Assembly (NCBI RefSeq): GCF_001754075.1
Contig: NZ_MIEH01000018.1
Location: forward strand, 124,001 to 188,000
Reading direction: 5' to 3'
From: Merdimonas faecis
Lineage (GTDB): Bacteria; Bacillota; Clostridia; Lachnospirales; Lachnospiraceae
Length of the DNA stretch: 64,000 nt
Shown in pieces: positions 61,161-64,000 of this stretch (position 1 is its first letter; the number at the start of each line of letters is the position of its first letter). The notes beneath the pieces were generated by a model. It worked only from the letters and a program-made list of their open reading frames with translations, was not told the DNA's origin and searched no databases. The translations under genes and the position numbers were made by a program.

Positions 61161-63216
61161 GCTTGCATTCCGGAACGTAAAGCGTTCCGCCAGAGATTAT
61201 CTGGTTTATTTTCTGACCATGACCTTTGTGGCGGCATTGATGTTTGCCTTTAATACGGTGATTTTTTCCGAGAGTGTGGGAAGGATGTTCGAGGTGGCGG
61301 GACTGATGGCTGCAATGATCGGTATGGCGACCTTTTTCATCGTACTGATCGTGGCATGGCTCATTAACTACATGGTTCGATTTATTCTGGAAAAGAGGAG
61401 CCGGGAATTTGGGATTTATCTTCTGATCGGGATGAAGAAAAAGCAGATTTCAAGACTATATCTAAGGGAAATGCTTCTTCTGGGGACGGTAGCTTTTGGT
61501 CTGGGACTCTTGCCCGGCCTTCTTCTGCAGCAGATTCTGCTGGCTGTCCTCTACGGCGTGCTGAAACTGGATCAGCCTCTTAGAATAGAGTGGAGCTGGT
61601 GGTGTTTTCTGATGACGTTCCTGTGCTATTTTGGCTGCTATTTTCTGGCTTTATTCCGGTGCAAAAGAAGATTCCGGAAAATGAATATCCGGGACTTGAT
61701 GGATGAACAGCATCGTGGTGAGGAAATCCGGGAAGGGAAGGTTGGAATCCGTAAACTGCTTCTTCCTGTCTCTATTCTGGTGCTGGCGGCACTGGAAGTG
61801 GCGCTTTGTATGGGACTCATCCGGGATGGAGTTTCTATTATGGGATTTCTTGCAGGGCTGGTGGTGTTTATCTACCTGTTTTATGCAGGGGTCTCGGCCT
61901 GGGTGGTCAGCTATGTGCGGAAAAAGGGATCCCGGATCTATCGGAGAGGAAATCTGTTCCTTTTGCGTCAGTTTGCATCCAAAGTCCGCACCATGCAGTT
62001 TACCATGGGGACTTTGACGGCACTTTTTACAGTGGCGATCCTGGGGTGTACGGTGGCGCTGATGTTCCAGGATTACCAGGATCAGATCCTGCAGAGCAAA
62101 TTCCCTTTTGATGTACAGGTCTATGGCGCAGATCCTGCGGATGAGTTTGCAGATGAATTTGAGGTTTTAAATAAAGAGACGACGGTAAAAGATTCGTATA
62201 TTTACCGGATCTATGAAAATGGAACGGATCCTGTCAATGTGTGGCTGTATTCACACCTTCAGGTATTTGGGACAATCTATCAAAAGCCGGATGGGACGGC
62301 AGATGTAGAAAAGATCCGGGAGGAGGCGGACGGCAGCTATTGCAGATATGATACCTACATGGGACTTTCCGACTATAACAGACTGCGGCATATGCTGGGC
62401 TATCAGGAAGTGTCATTGAAAGACGGAGAATATCTGCTGCATATCAAGGAGCGTGTACTGCGGGAGACAAAGGATTTTACTGATGAGATAAGGATTTTGG
62501 GAGAAAAGGGAGTTCTGTCCTGCGCGGGGATACGCACGGAACCCTTTTCGCAGGATGGTCATAATGGCGGAGATTATGTAATCGTGGTACCGGATGCGGA
62601 GATTTCTGCCATGACGCCCTATTATTCGGAGCTGGCGGTGGATATTAAAGGGAAGGCACCGGCGGATCTGGAGAGGCAGCTGGATGCGCTGGGAGAAGAG
62701 CAGGATTTCGGCGGACACCCTCAGAGAGAGGGGAACAGCTGTTATGGATCCGATACTATTGTAAGCTATGCTGCGGTAAATCTGGTGAGAGACAATCTGA
62801 TACCGGAGGTGCGCTATCTGTTGCTCTGCATTATTTTTCCGGCTTTTTATATCGGCCTGGTATTCCTGTGCGTAGCGCTTGCAGTGCTTTCCGTGCAGCA
62901 GTTAAGTGATGCGGCCAAGTACCGGTTCCGATACCAGGTCTTACATCAGCTGGGAATGGGAAGAAAAGAGACGGATCATCTGATTTTCCGGCAGCTTTTG
63001 TGGTACTACCTTTGCCCGGCGGTATTTGCGGCAGCCATCAGCAGTATGATTTGTGCTTTTATCAGCCGAAAGTTCATTTTTTATACGGGAGTACACACAC
63101 CGCTGTTCCAGTATTTCGGGGGTTCCTGCCTGTTGTTTATCGGGATTTATACCGTTTATTTTCTCATCACGTATATCAGCTTTAAAAGAACAGTCAGAGA
63201 GGAGAACAAAAGATGA
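61150..63216 (+). CDS. FtsX-like ABC permease, BceB-like
   Basis: Permease of 688 residues with ten predicted membrane helices and a large extracellular domain between the seventh and eighth (about residues 310-560), the arrangement of BceB. The N-terminus MTAKLAFRNVKRSARDYLVYFLT is typical. ATG 61150 with GGAGGTGAG upstream is preferred over a GTG 12 bases earlier. It interacts with BceS-like kinase to signal drug load. The stop codon overlaps the next start (ATGA). Confidence 0.92.
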   Translation: MTAKLAFRNVKRSARDYLVYFLTMTFVAALMFAFNTVIFSESVGRMFEVAGLMAAMIGMATFFIVLIVAWLINYMVRFILEKRSREFGIYLLIGMKKKQISRLYLREMLLLGTVAFGLGLLPGLLLQQILLAVLYGVLKLDQPLRIEWSWWCFLMTFLCYFGCYFLALFRCKRRFRKMNIRDLMDEQHRGEEIREGKVGIRKLLLPVSILVLAALEVALCMGLIRDGVSIMGFLAGLVVFIYLFYAGVSAWVVSYVRKKGSRIYRRGNLFLLRQFASKVRTMQFTMGTLTALFTVAILGCTVALMFQDYQDQILQSKFPFDVQVYGADPADEFADEFEVLNKETTVKDSYIYRIYENGTDPVNVWLYSHLQVFGTIYQKPDGTADVEKIREEADGSYCRYDTYMGLSDYNRLRHMLGYQEVSLKDGEYLLHIKERVLRETKDFTDEIRILGEKGVLSCAGIRTEPFSQDGHNGGDYVIVVPDAEISAMTPYYSELAVDIKGKAPADLERQLDALGEEQDFGGHPQREGNSCYGSDTIVSYAAVNLVRDNLIPEVRYLLLCIIFPAFYIGLVFLCVALAVLSVQQLSDAAKYRFRYQVLHQLGMGRKETDHLIFRQLLWYYLCPAVFAAAISSMICAFISRKFIFYTGVHTPLFQYFGGSCLLFIGIYTVYFLITYISFKRTVREENKR

Positions 63217-63914
63217 ATAGAGATGTGATTAAATATATTGCTATTATTACGATGACACTGAATCATATTTCCAATATATTTTTAGATCCGGATACGCTCC
63301 TGGGAGAGGCACTCCTTGACATCGGCTATTTTACTGCTGTCACTATGTGCTATTTTCTGGTGGAGGGGTATCATTATACCCATTCCAAGAAAAAATACGG
63401 ACAGCGGCTTCTTGTGTTTGCGCTTATTTCGCAGATTCCGTTTCAGGAGGCGGTGGGAGCGGCAGCCTTTAATATGCTATTCACCTTATTTTTCTGCTTT
63501 CTGATCCTCTGTGCCAAGGAGTATATCAGAAGGCCGGCGGAACGGACTGTGGCGATCATCTGTCTTACGGCCTGCACCCTGTTCGGAGACTGGGCGCTTC
63601 TTGCGGCAGTCTTTACCCTGCTTTTTGACTGGAGCAGAGGAGATAAGAAAAAGACGGCCTGGGCCTATGGGATCGCTTTTGTGGTCTTTGGAGGCATCAA
63701 TTTCCTTTCCTACTACATGGCCGGAGATGCCGTGGGTCAGACACTGCTTCGGACACTGGCTGCCGGGGGAGGGATCATCGTCTCCGGTGTGATCATGCTT
63801 TGCTTCTACAACGGGAAGAAATCGCCTCGTTCCGGGAAATTCGGCAAGTGGTTCTTCTACGTGTATTACCCGGCTCACCTGGCGGTGCTGGTGCTCTTGC
63901 GTGCGGTGATGTAG
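63213..63914 (+). CDS. TraX-family membrane protein
   Basis: Polytopic protein of 233 residues with six to eight membrane helices. KYIAIITMTLNHISNIFLD and YFLVEGYHYTHSKKKYGQRLLVFALISQIPF are the TraX signature; F-plasmid TraX N-acetylates pilin, and chromosomal members probably acylate unknown substrates. It overlaps the permease gene by four bases, so it belongs to the Bce-like operon. No conjugation genes are nearby, so a plasmid-transfer role is unlikely here. Confidence 0.85.
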   Translation: MNRDVIKYIAIITMTLNHISNIFLDPDTLLGEALLDIGYFTAVTMCYFLVEGYHYTHSKKKYGQRLLVFALISQIPFQEAVGAAAFNMLFTLFFCFLILCAKEYIRRPAERTVAIICLTACTLFGDWALLAAVFTLLFDWSRGDKKKTAWAYGIAFVVFGGINFLSYYMAGDAVGQTLLRTLAAGGGIIVSGVIMLCFYNGKKSPRSGKFGKWFFYVYYPAHLAVLVLLRAVM

Positions 63915-63925
63915 TAAAAAAGGCG

Positions 63926-64000
63926 GCAAATGGGGACGTACACTTTTGGCGAAAGTGTACGTCCCCATTTGCGTTTGTCCCTGTCCCCATTTGCATTTTC
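63926..64000. repeat. GGGGACG palindrome, copy 5, with REP-like tail (cut by window end)
   Basis: 63926-63972 forms a 22-bp stem (one T-G pair) with a 3-base loop: arms GCAAATGGGGACGTACACTTTT and its complement. It is followed by GTTTGTCCCTGTCCCCATTTGCATTTTC, which matches the tail of copy 2. The element begins 11 bases after the TraX-like stop codon; the window ends before its own end can be seen. Confidence 0.88.

Noticed and set aside
63213-63914. Integrated conjugative element because of the TraX-like gene
   Set aside because: No other transfer, relaxase or integrase gene is present and the gene is embedded in a Bce-type operon.

Overview
The window reads as chromosome from an endospore-forming, anaerobic member of the Firmicutes, most likely a Lachnospiraceae (Clostridium cluster XIVa). 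The grounds are a complete Rnf complex in the clostridial order C-D-G-E-A-B, an alpha/beta small acid-soluble spore protein, GerW, SpoIIM and SpoVB homologues, split gcvPA/gcvPB, a zinc-ribbon L28, a Gram-positive SOS box at recA, and AGGAGG-type ribosome binding sites throughout. Species cannot be fixed from the sequence alone. I saw no tRNA, rRNA, CRISPR array, insertion sequence or prophage.

Layout. 1-3.8 kb: end of a flavoprotein, a YcxB-like membrane protein, cmk, ispH and rpsA, closed by a terminator. 3.9-11.6 kb: the Rnf ion-pumping complex, a Q/Y-rich membrane protein, then the flavin transferase ApbE (opposite strand) and, from an overlapping divergent promoter, a NusG-domain-II protein and a Gx-family membrane protein. 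ApbE probably attaches FMN to RnfD and RnfG. 11.6-20.7 kb: ruvAB, zapA, a U32 protein, a FtsW/RodA-type protein overlapping a penicillin-binding protein, two conserved unknowns, gerW and a tiny membrane ORF. 20.7-30 kb: rpmB, asp23-like, fakA-like, recG, a SASP gene, an AcoX-like kinase and gcvPA/gcvPB. 30-35.6 kb: a PadR-controlled membrane protein, a D,D-carboxypeptidase, an aminopeptidase P and a phosphoesterase. 35.6-42.3 kb: scpAB, a second carboxypeptidase, a dehydrogenase, a YbaK protein, a GH13 glucosidase and an acetyltransferase. 42.4-52.6 kb: recA-recX, rny, nudF-like, spoIIM, spoVB, an Rrf2-nifS-nifU-mnmA iron-sulfur/thiolation cluster and a PHP phosphatase. 52.7-58.6 kb: glycolytic genes gap, pgk, tpiA and gpmI with one esterase-like gene. 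58.6-63.9 kb: a Bce-type two-component system with its ABC exporter and a TraX-like protein.

The least explained parts are non-coding. (1) Between pgk and tpiA lies a tandem 113-bp repeat with a third degenerate half copy; each unit folds into hairpins including an 11-bp GAAA-capped stem, and one segment has two competing folds. (2) Five long palindromes sharing a GGGGACG core lie 1-14 nt past stop codons (25.7, 30.0, 32.6, 32.8 and 63.9 kb). (3) Between two of these palindromes sit three tandem DnaA-box-like 9-mers, one a perfect TTATCCACA, far from any recognisable replication origin. (4) Between the Bce two-component genes and their ABC transporter, an activator-type direct repeat, a -10 element and a terminator overlap so that only the upstream transcript should make the full terminator.
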